This document shows, one piece after another, positions 24,600 through 37,385 of a DNA stretch of 64,000 bases. A program made the translations under genes and the position numbers. Source of the stretch: Tolypeutes matacus (taxonomy: Eukaryota > Chordata > Mammalia > Cingulata > Chlamyphoridae). Each line of letters starts with the position of its first letter. Positions within the stretch are counted from its first letter, which is position 1. The notes beneath the pieces are model-generated. The model was not told the DNA's origin. It worked only from the letters and a program-made list of their open reading frames with translations, and made no database searches. The stretch is taken from the NCBI GenBank assembly GCA_026826555.1, contig JAKSZT010053764.1:31288413-31352412 (forward strand), read 5' to 3'.

Positions 24600-27500
24600 T
24601 AATGCATTTACAGTAATATCATTGAATGTGTGTAATTAAACTCCCCAATCAAAAGGTAAAGGCTGACAGAATGGATTAAAAAACATAAGCTATTCATATG
24701 CTCCTTACAAGAGACTCACCTTAGACCCAGGGACACAAACCTGCTGAAAGTGAAAGGTTGGAAAAAGATATTGCACACAAATCGTAACCAAAAAATAGCA
24801 GGGGTAGTTATACTAATATCAAACAAAACAGAATTTAAATGCAAAAAATGTTATGAGATACAGAAGGTCATTATATATTAATAAAAGGGACAATCCACCC
24901 AGAAGATATAACAGTCATAAATATTTATGCACCTAACCAGGGTGCCCCAAAATACATGAGACAAACTCTGGCAAAACTGAAGGGAAAAATAGACATCTCT
25001 ACAATAATTTCTGGAGACTTCAACACACCACTCACATCATTAGATAGAACAACTAGACAGAAGATCAACAAGGAAACAGAGAACTTGAACAAAACGATAA
25101 ACGAGTTAGACCTAACAGACAGATACCTAACATTGCATCCAAACTCAGCAGGTTATATATTCTTCTCAAATGCCCATGGATCTTTCTCTAGGATAGTGCA
25201 CATGTTAGGTCACAAAACATCTCTCAATAAATATAAAAAGATTGAAATTGTATAAAGCACCTTCTCAGATCATAATGGAATGAAACTGGTAATGAATAAT
25301 AGACAGGAAAAAGGTAAATCCACAAATGTTTGGAGGCTAAACAGCACACTCCTATATAATCAGTGGATCAAAGAAGAAATTGCAAGTGAAATCAGTAAAT
25401 AGATCGAGACAAATGAAAACAAGAACACAATTTATCAAAACTTATGGGATATAGCAAAGGCAGTCTTGAAAGGAAAATTTACAGCCCTAAAATAATATAT
25501 TAAAAAAGAACAAAGAGCCAAACTCTAGAACGACTAGAGAAACTAGAAAAAGAAGAGCAAACCAATCCCAAAGAAAGCAGAAGGAAAGAAATAAAGATTA
25601 GAGCAGAAATAAATGAAATTGAGAACAACAACAACAACAACAAAAAAAAAAATAGAGAAAAAAACAAAAGCCTGTTCTTTGAGAAGATCAATAAAATTTA
25701 CCAACCCCTAGCTAAAGTAACAAAGAAAAAGAGAGAGAAGTTGCAAATAAATGCAATCAGAAATGAAAGGGGGAAGTTACAACTGACCCCAAAGAAATAA
25801 AAAAGATCATAAGAAGATATTATGAGAAACTATATGCCAACAAACTAGACAACCTAGATGAAATGGACAAATTCCTAGAAATGCACAGGCAACTTATACT
25901 GACACCACAAGAAGTACAAGAGCTTAACAAACCAATCACATTTAAAGAGATTGACTCCATCATCAAAAATCTCCCAAAAAAGAAAAGTCCAGGACAAGAT
26001 GGCTTCACAGGTAAATTCTACCAAGCATTTCAAAAAAGAAATTAACACCAATCCTGTTTAAACTCTTCCAAAACATTAAAGAGGAAGGAAAATTGTTTTT
26101 TTATGAAGCCAACATCACCCTAATACCAAAGCCAGATAGATACAAGAAGAGAAAATTACAGACCAATCTTTCTAATTAACATAGATGCAAAAGTTCTCAA
26201 CAAAATATTTGCAAATCGAATCCAACAGCATATCAAAAGACTTATACATCCCAACCAAGTGGGAATTATTCCTGGTATGCAAGGCTGGTTCAACATAAGA
26301 AAATCAATCAATATAATACTCCACATTAACAAAGTGAAGGAAAAAAAACGCATGATCATCTCAATTGACTCAGAAAAGGCATTCAACAAAACCCAGCATC
26401 CTTTCTTGATTTAAAAAAAAAAAACTCTTCAAAAGACAGGAAGAGAGGAAAATTCCTCAATATGATAAAAGGCATATATGAAAAACCCACAGCCAACATC
26501 GTACTCAATAGGGGAAGGGTGAAAACTTTCCCACTAAGATTGGGAACAAGAGAAGGATGCCCACTGTCTCCACTGTTATTCAACATTGTACTAGAATTCT
26601 AGCTAGAGCAATTAGAAAAGAAAAAATAAACAAATAAAAGGCATCCAAATAGGAAAAGAGGAAGCACAACTCTATTTGCAGATGACACAATCTTATATTT
26701 AGAAAATTCTGAAATGTCTCCAACAAAGCTTCTTGAATGAATGAGTTCAGTAAAGTGGCAGGATACAAGATCAACATGCAAAAATCAATAATGTTTCTGT
26801 ACACTAGTATTGAACAATCTGAGGAGGAAATCAGGGGGGAAATTCCATTTACAATAGCAACAAAAAGATTTAAATACCTAGGAATCAATTTAACCAAAGA
26901 AGTACAGGACCTATATGCACACAACTACAAAACAATACTAAAAGAAATCAATGAAGACCTGAACAGATGGGAAGACATTCCATGTTCATGGATTGGAAGA
27001 CTAAATATCGTGAAGATGTCAATCCTACCCAAACTAATTTATAGATTCAATGCAATACCAATCAAAATTCCAACAGCCTACTTTACAGAAATAGAACAGG
27101 CAGTTACAAAATTAATTTGGAAGGGAAACTACACATGAATAGCAAAAAGCATTCTAAAAAAGAAGAGTGACATGGGAGGAATTTCATTGTCTGACCTTGA
27201 AATATATTACAAAGCTACAGTTGTCAAAACACCATGGTACTACATGGCTCTTCTGCCCCTTTTATTTGAACCTATAATTAGCACTATAGTTGATAAATAT
27301 GTGTCCCAGAGACTTAAATCTTTGGTCCATCATGTGCCAGTTTAGCCCTGAATTTCAGCAGAGTTGGAAGATCTACCCTCCAGTTCATTGGACTCACCCA
27401 GGACAACTAACAAGATGACGCTGGACAATGCCCATCCCAAGGGACAGAGAGTGTCTGCAACTGCAAGCAAGATAGTTCCAATATCTGTCCCATGGGATCT

Positions 27501-29219
27501 AAGCCCCTTCTCAATTAGAAGCAGAGTGGACATCACCACCCCTAAATCCTCAAGATTTTACCCCCAAATCCTCAAGATTGTGGAATGAATAATGGACTAA
27601 AGTAGACTTACTATTATTCTACTATAGACTTATTATTATTTTAGCAATGGAAGGACTCTTATCACTGATGTAAAGGCAGTGACCACCAGAGGTTCTGAGG
27701 GATGGGAGAGGGAAGAATAGGTATAATATGGGGGCATTTTGGGGGACATTGGATTTGTTCTGCATGACTTTGCAATGATGGATACAGACCATTGCATATT
27801 TTGTCATAATTTACAAAATTGTCCGGGACAGAGAGTAAAATATAATGTAAACTGTAGTCCATGGTTAGTAGCAATGCTTCAATGGGGTTCATCAATTGTA
27901 ACAAATGTACTACACTAATGAAGTATGTTGTTAAGGTGGTAAAGTGTAGGAGGGGGAGGGAATGGGGCATATAGGAATCCCTTATATTTTTTTAATATAG
28001 CATTTATATAATCTAAAGCTTCTTTAAAAATTAAAAATTAATTAAAATAAAACAGCATGGTACTGGCATAAAGATAGACATATCGATCAGTGTAATAGAA
28101 TTGAGAGCCCAGAAATAACCCCCCACCTCTATGGTCAACTGTTTTTCAACAAACCTACCAAGTCCATGTTAATGGGACAAAACAGTCTCCTCAACAAATG
28201 GTATTAGGAGAACTGGATATCTATAACCAAAAGATTGAAAGAGGTCCCCTATCTTTCTCCCAATACAAGAATCAACTCAAAGTGGATCAAAAACCTAAAT
28301 AGAAAAGCCAGGACCATAAAACTACTAGAAGAAAATGTAAGGAAACACCTTAAAGACCTTGTGGTAGATAGTGGTTTCTTGGACCTTACACCCAAAGCAC
28401 ATGTAACAAAAGAAAACATAAATAAATGGGACCTCCTCAAAATTAAACACTTTTGCACCTCACAAGATTTTGTCAAAGGAGTGAAAAGGCAGCTGACTCA
28501 ATAGGAGAAAATATTTGGAAATCACATGTCCAATAAGGGATTAATATCCATGGTATATAAAAAGATGTTACAACTCAACAATAAAAAGACAAACGACCCA
28601 ATTAAAAAATGGGCAAATGACTTGAATAGACATTTGTCCAAAGAAGAAACACAAATGGCAAAAAAAAAAAAAAAAAAAAAAAAACACATGAAAATATGTT
28701 CAACATGACTTGGGAAATGCAAATCAAAACTATAATGAGATATCATTTCACACCTATCAGAATGGCCACTATTAAAAAGACAGAGAACTACAAGTGTTGG
28801 AGAGGATGTAGAGAGATAGGAACGCTTATTCACTGTTGGTGGGAGTGCAGAATGGTACAGCCACTGTGGAGAACTGTTTGGCAGTTCCTAAAGAAGCTGA
28901 ATATAGATTTGCCACATGATCCTAAAATACCATAATGTGTATATACCCAGAAGAACTGAAAGCAGTGACATGAATAGACATCTGCACACCTATGTTCATA
29001 GCAACATTATTCATGATTGCCAAAAGTTGGAAACAACCCAGGTGTCCATCAACCAATGAATGGACAAACTGTGGTGTATATGCACGATGGAATATTATGC
29101 AGTGGTGAGAAGAAATTAAGTCATAAAGCATATAACAACATCATGAACCTGGAGGACATTATGTTGAGTGAAGCAAGCCAGGCACAAAAGGACAAAAACT
29201 GTATGATTGTGTTACTATG
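24600..29219 (+). pseudogene. L1 ORF2 remnant (endonuclease / reverse transcriptase)
   Basis: Pieces in order: GDFNTPLTSLDRTTRQK at about 25015 (endonuclease), EMDKFLEMHRQL and [18 protein letters not shown] at 25860-26030, [16 protein letters not shown] at 26545, FADDTI at 26670, [21 protein letters not shown] at 26870, and after the insert at 27242-28048, [25 protein letters not shown] at 28790. Stops and frameshifts are frequent. The catalytic FADD is still present as a sequence. Confidence 0.88.
27242..28048 (+). repeat. unnamed L1-mobilised family, copy B
   Basis: An 807-bp insert in L1 ORF2 with an A-rich end (ttaaaaattaattaaaat). A 16-bp TSD with one mismatch, aaaacaCcatggtact/aaaacaGcatggtact, lies at 27226-27241 and 28049-28064. 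It shares 'attggactcacccaggacaa', 'acaactaacaag', 'actgcaagcaaga', 'agagtggacatcacca' and 'actacactaatgaag' with copy C. It carries no intact ORF and the parent family is not recognised. Confidence 0.8.
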
Positions 29220-29730
29220 AACTAAATATATTGTGTAACATATTGTAGATTCCATTTATATAAAATGTAAATATAAATCAATTAATAAAGATGAAGTTTG
29301 ATTAGTTATTATGTAGGACTAGGGAAGGCAAGCTAAGGGGTGTGGAGGTTTTCTTTTTGGAGTAATGAAATAATTATAATTTTTTTTTGATGACTAATGC
29401 ACATTATTGTGATTATACTAAAAGTCATTGATTATACACTTTAGATAGATCATAGGGTATGTGAATATATCTCAATAAAACTGCTTAATAAATAAATAAT
29501 TGTGCAAGAATAGCCAGAAATAGCAGCTATGTACAGCAGGGGAAACAGAGAGATTGAGAGATAAAGAATTTTCTTGTTTTTTGTTTATTATTATTATGGA
29601 AATAATGAAAATGCTCTAATAATGATTGAAGTGATAAATGTACAACTATGTGATTATACCAAATACCATTGATTTTACACTTTAGATGAATTGTATGCTT
29701 TATTAATATGTATCAATAAAATTTATTTGT

Positions 29731-29800
29731 TAAATATTTTATTGAACTCAATATATCCTATTATGGCTTCAACATGTAATCAAGGTAATCCTGATGCTAG
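29731..29800 (+). repeat. old mammalian repeat, right half
   Basis: 'taaatattttattgaactca', 'atatatcctattatgg' and 'cttcaacatgtaatcaagg' continue the element interrupted at 22482. Confidence 0.6.
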
Positions 29801-29894
29801 CAGGGTGGTTAGAGATGTATCACTTCTCACATGCTATATCAAATCTTGTTTTGGAAGTATGTGGGGCATAAATTCTTAGTGAAAAGAAAAACAA

Positions 29895-30025
29895 TAAGTT
29901 TTACCTCCACTTCACAGTGAAAGAATTGAGGTTCAGAGCCTTTAGGTATCTATTGTCACAGGGCTAGTTAGTCCTAAGGCCATAACTAAAACCCAGGATG
30001 CTCACTTTAGTGTGCCTTTACTTTC
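29895..30025 (+). repeat. MIR SINE fragment
   Basis: 'tcacagtgaaagaattgagg', 'ttcagagcctttaggtatct' and 'cagggctagttagtcctaag' then 'ctaaaacccaggatgctcac' follow the MIR core order. Confidence 0.7.
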
Positions 30026-31650
30026 AGTTTGCCATCCCTTTGAAATCAAAATACTTAGCAGCAGGGGAAAATAGGCGATCTGAGAGTTAACTAATGAAGA
30101 AAAAGAATCTCTCATTTTAATATGCTTACTCAACTCCTACACCAAAGTCCAAATGGTTTGCTGGGGTGAGAAAGAGGTTAGGTCTCAAAAGGAAGTTATT
30201 TCCCCGACTTGAAAGAGGTATTTGGTTCTCTTCCAAAGGCAGGAGGACCTTTTAAAATAAATCAATTCCTCATTTTAAGAACCACCATGTAAAGCATGTA
30301 TGTTAGATCAAATGCCGCTTCTGAGGAAATGTCACCATCAAAGCCTAGAACAGCACTGAACCCCCCAAGCAGGATAAAATCTTACTGGAATTCATAAAAA
30401 ACAGCTGTCTTGCTCTCTATTTTCATTGAGTCTAACCTTATGTATTATTTCTTGTTTAAGTAAACATACAAAGCATTTAGAGACTGTAACAGTCAGAAAA
30501 CCAGATTCTTAAAAAAAAAAAAAAAAAAAAAAGCCTCCTCTCTTCCTCTTACACACCTCGCTCCTATTTAGTGGGTTTACTCATGTGAGAGTTTTAAATG
30601 TTGGAAACACAAACACACCCTCTCTCCTTTATTCTCCATGTCTGTCCCTGCCACCACCATTGCCTCAAACCCAATCACCCCACCAAGAAAAGAAGGAAAA
30701 TAGCTGCAGAAGGTACGTTTAGCACTGCTGAAAAGCAAAAGACATGAACCGATTTCTTTAACTTTTAAAATGGTTTGTCATGTCTGTGTCCTAAATCTGA
30801 AATTATTTTGTGCACTGAAGGACAGGGTGAATGAGTAAAAATGTTGGTATCCTTGGGAACCAGAGTTGACACTGTGGAAGAAGAGAGCTAGAAATATAGA
30901 CCAGGGCAAGGTGGAGAGAAATGTCTTGTTGGCTCTGAATTGAAGACTGATTAAAATGTCTGAGTGTATGTGCGTTTCTGTGTGTCTGTCTATATGTGTA
31001 CGTGACTGTATGTCTGTTATTCCCAGCTCTGTAAGTGTGAGAAGCCAACTTGCCAGGGAAAATGAGCACATCTAACATAAAGATCTTGGTTTCTGGCTAC
31101 AATTCCCTTGGAGAAATGGTTGTCTCCAAAACCGGGGCAGGGGAAGTGAAAGGAAGCCTGAAACATCTTGTGTCAGAAAGTAAGGAAGGGCGCATAGAAT
31201 AAGGGGGGACACAGGGGCAGCTCCAGGGGGCTCTCCCCGGCCAAGTGCCATCATCAAAAAACGTAATTATGACAATGGATTGATATAAAAAGGAATAAAT
31301 GAGAACCTAGTCTTTTCAAAGAGGAGGAAGGAAAACTTCATCTACAGAAAAGTGTCAACGAACAAATGTAAAAGAGAAGATGTTTAAAAATCTCTGTAAT
31401 AGATCTCATTGGCAAGGATCATCAGTGGATGTTAAACCACTGGGTGGAAGATTGTTGGAGAACAGGAGGTCAGCACAGTGGCAAGGGATGCCCCTCAGAT
31501 TACTTATTAATCAAAAAGGGAAAAGGTACTTTTACAATAAGATCTGGCAGGAACCACCTTATTCAAGTTTAGCATCAACGGTGATGGCACAAACTGGCTT
31601 TAAGTGCCTGTTAGAGTGTCCAGTGGGAAAGATACATGGCCCCATGGTTT
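30026..31650. other. mostly unique intronic DNA
   Basis: No mobile element recognised. It contains an A-run at about 30510-30532 and a degenerate TG-rich stretch at 30958-31018. Confidence 0.5.
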
Positions 31651-31654
31651 TCTT

Positions 31655-32340
31655 TTAATAACAGCTTTATTGAGATATAATTCATATACCTACATACCAT
31701 ACAATTTAAAGTGCACAATTCAATGGTTTTTACTATAGTCACAGAATTGTGCAGCCATCACCAAAATCTATTTTAGGATATTTTCATCACCTCAAAAAGA
31801 AACCCTGTACTGATTAGGAATCATTCCCCATTTTCTCTCAACCTCTTGCCGCCGCACCCCCCACCTCCAGTTCTAGGCAACCATCAATCTTTTTTCTGTC
31901 TCTCTAGGCTTGCTTACTGTGGACATTTCATATAAACAGAATGACACCAAATATGGTCCCTGTGGCTTCTTTCACTTAGCATAATATTTTCAAGGTTCAT
32001 CCCTGTTGAACATGTATCAGTACTCCACTCCATTTCATTGCTGAATCACATTCCATTGTATGGATATATCACACTTTATAATATCCATTCTTCAGCTTAT
32101 GGGCATTTGGGTTGTTTCACTTTTTCTGTATTGTGAGTAATCCTGCTGAAAACATTCCTTTACAGATTTCTGTGTTATTTTTTTGTTGTTGTTTTCCATT
32201 CTCTTGGGTATATACCTAGGAGTGGAATTGCTGAGTCATTTGGTAACTCTATGCTTAACCTTTTGAGGAAATGTCAGACTGTTTTCCAAAGTGGCTACAC
32301 CATTTTAGATTCCCACCAGCAGTCTGTGAGGTGTGTATTT
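31655..32340 (-). repeat. L1M 3' end, antisense
   Basis: 'tttattgagatataattcat', 'ccatcaccaaaatctatttt', 'ctcaaaaagaaaccctgtac', 'cacttagcataatattttca' and 'ttccattgtatggatatatc' are the familiar antisense L1M 3' region. Confidence 0.85.
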
Positions 32341-32760
32341 TTTGCCAAAATGTTTAAACCTAATTATGAGAAATCAAAAAACAAAAACAAATCCAGATTG
32401 TGGGAGATTCTACAAGACAATTGGCCTGTACCTTTCAAAAATGTCAATGTTATTCAAGACAAAAAAAGGGGGGCAGAGGTAGGGGAGATGTCATACTAAA
32501 GAGCAATGACAAACAAATACAAAGCAGCATCATCCCTAATTTTCCAGGCTTTGAAAAACAAACAAAAGCTATAAAGGACATTTTAGGGACATGTGGAGAC
32601 ACTTGAATGTTAAAATAGACAATATTATAGTTACAAAGTAAACTTTCTTGGGTATTATGGTTATATAGGAGAATGGCCTTGCTCTGAGGAGATAAATGTT
32701 AAAGTATTTAAGGGTGACATGGTATCTGTAGCTTGCTTTTTTTACTTAAATTATATGTGG

Positions 32761-32782
32761 TGTGTGTGTGTGTGTGTGTGTG
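32761..32782 (+). repeat. (TG)n microsatellite
   Basis: Eleven TG units followed by a short (CATG)n run. Confidence 0.95.
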
Positions 32783-32860
32783 CATGCATGCATAGGCAAA
32801 TAGAGGAAGAGAGAAGAAAACAAATATCACAAAATGTTAACAATGGGTGGAGGGTATATG

Positions 32861-33212
32861 TCTTAATTTCCAGGCTGCTAAGACAAATACCACACAGTGG
32901 GTTAGCTTAACAGGAATTCATTGGCTCAAGGCTTCAGAGGTGGGAAGGCTTGCTTCCTCCAGGGGGCCAGCCATCCTGGGTTTCCATGGCAAAGTCCTCT
33001 CCCTTCTCTTCGTGTTGCATTGACTTCCTGCTTGCAGCTCCTCCCCCAGCCTTCTCTATAAGGCCTCCAGTGGTAGATTAAGACCCAACCCCATTCAGTC
33101 GGCCACACCTTAATTAAATATAACATCTTCCCATTTACAATGGGTTCACACCCACAGGAACGGATTAAGATTAAGAATATATTCTTCTGGGTACATAATT
33201 CAACCTACCACA
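32861..33212 (-). repeat. MaLR-like solo LTR (family 2)
   Basis: On the minus strand it begins tgtggtaggttgaattatgt and carries 'cctgtgggtgtgaacccatt' and 'aaggtgtggccgactgaatg', ending with 'gtggtatttgtcttagcagc'. The same family occurs at 44505. It splits the old repeat around it. The 5-base flanks atatg/gaatg are only partly alike. Confidence 0.8.
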
Positions 33213-33514
33213 GAATGTGGCTGTTCATTGTGTTATTCTTTCAACTTTTTTTCTAGTTTCAAAACTTTTCTTTTAAAACTTGAGGGGAGAAGTTATTTGG
33301 GGAAAAAAACAACAACAAGAAATTCCCCATCATACAAAATTTAAAAATAGAGGAGAGAGAGAAACTTTTCAGACATCTCCCCAATTTTTCTAGTATAAGC
33401 TTAAATAGCTTCTGACAAGCTGATGTTAAAATATTCAGAATCTTGTTTTAAGACTATGTTTAGATCCATGCTAGGCTGACATGAAACAGTACCCTAACAA
33501 GATTCTACCTAGTT

Positions 33515-33600
33515 TCTCCCCTAACTTGCCTTGGGCACGTAACAAACTCCTTAGACCTCAGTTAGCTAACCTGTGAAGAGATCTCGGTTGACCTACAAAA
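33515..33600 (+). repeat. possible MIR fragment
   Basis: 'cttgggcacgtaacaaactc', 'cttagacctcagttagctaa' and 'cctgtgaa' resemble the MIR core and 3' half. Confidence 0.45.
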
Positions 33601-34425
33601 TATTTGAGGGCCCCTCAAATATTTATAGAATATTTACAAATTTTACAGAGAAATTCTCTGTAATCATACTTCTTGAGTAGGATTCAGAATGACTCTCCCT
33701 TTCAACATATTTTTATTGAGGTGGCACTTTAGGGTTTTTCTTCAAAGAAATTTAGATGGAAAGAGTACTTTATTTTGATATTAGCCATGAATCTTCAATC
33801 ACATTTAAACAGATGAACCCAAACTTGTTAGGAACACCCTATGGTCCTTTATGCCAAAGCACCCAGCCCTTGGATAGGTCCTGTTGCACATTTAGGGTTT
33901 GTTCCCAGTCAATGGCCTCTGGCATCTCACCAAGAAGCAGGCTGCCATCCCAACCCAAGATGCCCCTGGGACTGCCAGGGTGGCAGAGATGGAATGTTCC
34001 CTTTGGCCCTTTCTATATCAAGCTCCTAGGACATAGTTAAGAGGCTGCTCCCAAGACAGATGTGTAGGGAGTTAGGTTGGAAAGTGTCCAGAGAGAGAAG
34101 TAGGGGAAAGAGTGGGAGCAGCATGTTGCCTGCAGATGATTTGTGATTCTAAGAGATTCTGAGAACTAGCAAAAGTGAAGGAGGGCGCTCAATTCTCTCC
34201 ATAGTAGGGTTGCGCAGTAGAGTTGAGTCTCAAACCCCAAGATTATAGGTTCCTCAGAGCATTGAAGAGATATTTTCTCATCTCAAAAAAAAAAAAAGTT
34301 TATTTTTAAGGCAGGAGGGAGGAAAGGTTTAACAAACTCTTCCAAGCTGATCATGATCTTAATGAATTCACAGATTTCCCTTATTTGTATTCGCCAGTTC
34401 TAAGCCAGGACCTCCATTCCTCCAC
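33601..34425. other. unassigned intronic DNA
   Basis: Nothing recognised beyond a short A-run at about 34287. A 94-codon open frame (33756-34040) matches no known protein. Confidence 0.5.
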
Positions 34426-34429
34426 AGTT

Positions 34430-34560
34430 CAGATCTTAAAGATCAGCTAGTACAGTTCTATCATTTTACAAACGAGGAGCCATGTTCACAGAGAACCATG
34501 ACTTGTCCAATTTACCCAGCTAACTAGCCACAAAGATGCAATTCCAACTCCTACTTTTCT
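34430..34560 (+). repeat. MIR-type SINE fragment
   Basis: 'cattttacaaacgaggagcc', 'cagagaaccatgacttgtcc' and 'cccagctaactagccac' track the MIR pattern of 'cattttacagatgaggaaac .. cttgcccaaggtcacacagct'. Confidence 0.6.
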
Positions 34561-35160
34561 CCCTGGAATAGGCTTACTCTAAGACCCCAAGAGTGTCAGG
34601 GATATGTCAAAGTTCCTAATGCTGCACAGAAAACAGATGCTACCCCCTTTTCCATACAGGTCCCATGCTCCAGCTCTACTGAAGAATGTAGAATGAGGTA
34701 CTGTTACTCACTGAGACAGAGAAATTGGAAGTGCAATATCCATGTCCTTTTTTTTTTTTTTTTTTGAAGGATTGGGGAGATGGTGTTCATATTCTCTTCT
34801 TTGTCTTCCTATGTCTTTTCCAAGTGAATTAAACCAAACTCATGAGACAGGTCTGGAAGTCAGAATGGATTGGGGGAGGGGAGGGTGGTCAGGGAGAGTT
34901 AAGAGTTAAAACTTGTAACTGCACTTGAGCCACAATCAGGCCAAATCCCAAAGTAGCCACAGGCCCCATGAGGCCTCAGGTCTTCTACTCATCTTCTCGC
35001 CTTTGGCCCTCCCTCCTTCAAGTCCACCCATTCCCATTTCTGTCTTCCCTCAACCGGAAGACCCATACCCAGGGCCCCAGTGGGCTGCTGGTCTGATTAA
35101 AGTAATTCACATCCAGGCCTGTGCGACAAATAAACACGAGTCTGGAGCTTGCATTTTAAC
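34561..35160. other. unassigned intronic DNA
   Basis: Nothing recognised except a T-run at about 34749-34765. Confidence 0.5.
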
Positions 35161-35172
35161 AGTGCAGTTAAA

Positions 35173-35460
35173 CCCAATTATATAATACTAATATAGGGTG
35201 TTAATAATCGGGTGGGTTGGGGGAAAAATACCCCAAATATAATATGTGGGCTATAGTTAGTAATATTTTGATGATGTCCTTTCATAGTTTGTAACAAATG
35301 TTTCACAACAATACAAGGTGTTGGTGGTGGGGTGATGTATGGGAACCCTGTATGATAATATGCCTGTTTGTTTTGTAAATTCACAACTTCTACTATACAC
35401 TTATTGCTTATGTATGTTCATGTATGAATGATATACTTCAATAAAATTTAAATAAGAAAG
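35173..35460 (+). repeat. 5'-truncated LINE 3' end
   Basis: A 288-bp insert ending 'cttcaataaaatttaaataa' (AATAAA) with a perfect 12-bp TSD, agtgcagttaaa, at 35161-35172 and 35461-35472. Internal text ('tatagttagtaatattttg', 'gtttgtaacaaatgtttcac', 'atgggaaccctgtatg') resembles mammalian LINE 3' tails and the distal part of copies B and C. Confidence 0.78.
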
Positions 35461-35472
35461 AGTGCAGTTAAA

Positions 35473-36800
35473 TCATAAGGCCTCTAACTGGTCACGTGAC
35501 AGAAGATCCCCAAAGGCAAGGGGTAGACGCTCAGTAAATGTCTGATGAATGACTCTGGAGTGACGGCGCCTGTGTGTGCTTCTAGCCTGTGGGCTCCCTG
35601 CCAGGCTGCCACCTCTGAACTTCAATCACACCTGCACTGACTTTGGAGAAGCCCCTGCCTACTGGCCCCCTACTGCCCTCCTTACTTTGTCAAGTGTTTC
35701 CACACCCATGTAAATGTGGACTTAGGAGCACACCTATGTGTGCATTTTGTATACATATGAACATAAAAATATTTCCAGAACATAAATATAGCATTTATTT
35801 GCAAAAACATAAATTATAGCCCCCCCCCAGACTAAGTAAATAATGTGGATTTAAATTAGCTATTAAGGAGGATAGAGGTTAGGACCTTATTGTTCCATTG
35901 CAATCTGTTTCCTTGCTACCTTGCTTTGGTTTAAGCAAACTTCTTTCCTCAGGGTAAATTAAAACAATTTTCTCTTAAGTGCAAACATTGCAGGAATACC
36001 AAAAGAAGCAATGTTTGCATTAGTGATTTGAAAGCCACAATATGATTACAACATTGTGATTGCTAAATGAAAATTTGGGACTTCTGAAACTGACCTAGTT
36101 GCTTATGTCTGTCTCTTTGGGAAGAACAGGGAATATTTTTTTTTATCAGACTTTTTCTGTGATCCAAAGATGCTAAATTTTGGGGCTTCTTTGTCTTCTG
36201 TTCTCAAGTTTGGAGCAATTAGTAGGGTGGAAATGGATGGCGTGGGAATTGTAATCACACTGAGCTGTGGATTATGGTATATAACCCTATGATTGTGTCT
36301 GTTGAATATGTAGAAGAATTGGTAGGTCAGCAAAAATGAAAATGGTTGTCAGGACAGTGGAGTTACTATAATTTAAGTGTATGCATCTTCTCAATAAAGT
36401 TTACGTTACTAGTATTTTTCATTTTTATACTTTACCATCTGTCCTTACAGAATTATATACAGTTTTCATGTGTATTTCAACCTGTTTTAAGACCTGCTAA
36501 AGTATTTCAGTTTTTTCATTAACAGTAATTTGTGATTTTATTAGTGTTATTCATTGAAGTATATTGACAAAAGAACTCTTCCACGTTTTTAAACACTTTT
36601 GTATGTTTTTACACACTGTTCTATCTGCTCAGCTCACTCTGCTTTCTTGAGTAAGTCTTGTTCTTTGTCTGCTGACATAGACATTACCTTGCAAAAACTT
36701 TCCTAATTATCTCTCCTCAATTTTCCTGTCTGGTTCAAACATTTACATACAAGGAAGGGTACTGGGTATGGGCTCTGTGTGTTGGCATCCTGGGGTAGCT
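35473..36800. other. unassigned intronic DNA
   Basis: A short L2-like end may lie at 35515-35560 ('acgctcagtaaatgtctgat'). A C-run sits at 35821-35829. The rest is unrecognised. Confidence 0.45.
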
Positions 36801-36804
36801 TTAA

Positions 36805-37385
36805 TTTTTTTTTCAAACTATTTTGAATATTAATATATTTATATGGCTCCAAAATGAAAGAATTGAAAAATATTAAATAAAAAAGTTACCAACCTGCAAA
36901 AAAAAAAAAAGGATGGAGGCGTTTGGTCATTTGTTTCAAAGGCACCCCTCATAAATTCTTCAATTGCTAATATTCATTTTTTTATTAAAATGAAGTAGAT
37001 AGCATTTTCTAATTCAGGGAAGTAAAAAGAAAACTAAAATGACCCATATATAATCACTCTAGTGGGATAACCTCTATTCATATTCAAAAGCAAACCAAAT
37101 ATAACATTAGAAAAATCAAACGTTTTCACCTAGAACAAAACAAAACATATAATTGTCCCTCCCTACTGCATTCTTCAGGTCTCTTCCTCAAAGGTAACCA
37201 TGGTTTATAGTTGATTGTTGTTATTTCTTGAAAAAATAATATATAAGTAGGGATCTATTTAGTTTTTTTTTTTTTTTTAATTTTCAAAGGGATCTTACTA
37301 CATTTACACATATAAACACTGCTTTCATATTTTGGCAATTTCTCCATAACAGCATATACAGCTCTACATCATTCTTTTTTTAAAA
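36805..37385. repeat. old LINE-derived AT-rich sequence
   Basis: 'aatattaatatatttatatg', 'ggtaaccatggtttatagtt', 'acacatataaacactgcttt' and 'acagctctacatcattcttt' match a familiar old L1-type tail by eye. Family and orientation are uncertain. Confidence 0.4.

Larger units (their letters stand above)
22483..29730 (+). mobile_element. full-length L1 (older lineage), inactive
   Basis: It runs from the 5' UTR start 'gaggactttcgggaagatgg' to the AATAAA tail at 29714. The TSD is taaagtatttta (22471-22482) / taaatatttta (29731-29741). ORF1 remnant at about 23459-24500; ORF2 remnant from about 24600 to 29219, with endonuclease GDFNTPLTSLDRTTRQK, RT motif FADD (26670) and a Cys-rich C-terminal end, all in broken frames. 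Without its DAS and 807-bp inserts it is about 6.3 kb. Its 3' UTR is of L1M style, unlike the L1 at 51172. Confidence 0.9.
32345..33290 (+). repeat. old LINE-like 3'-end repeat split by an LTR
   Basis: 'gattctacaagacaattggc', 'gacactgaatgt'-like text, 'aggagaatggccttgctctg', 'aaagtatttaagggtgacat' and 'aaaatgttaacaatgggtgg', then, after the LTR, 'gtgttattctttcaactttt'. The same order recurs at 49000-49475. It is probably an L1ME-type tail. Confidence 0.55.

Noticed and set aside
24956..25255. 99-codon frame with an endonuclease-like motif as a separate gene
   Set aside because: It is one piece of the decayed L1 ORF2 with stops on both sides.
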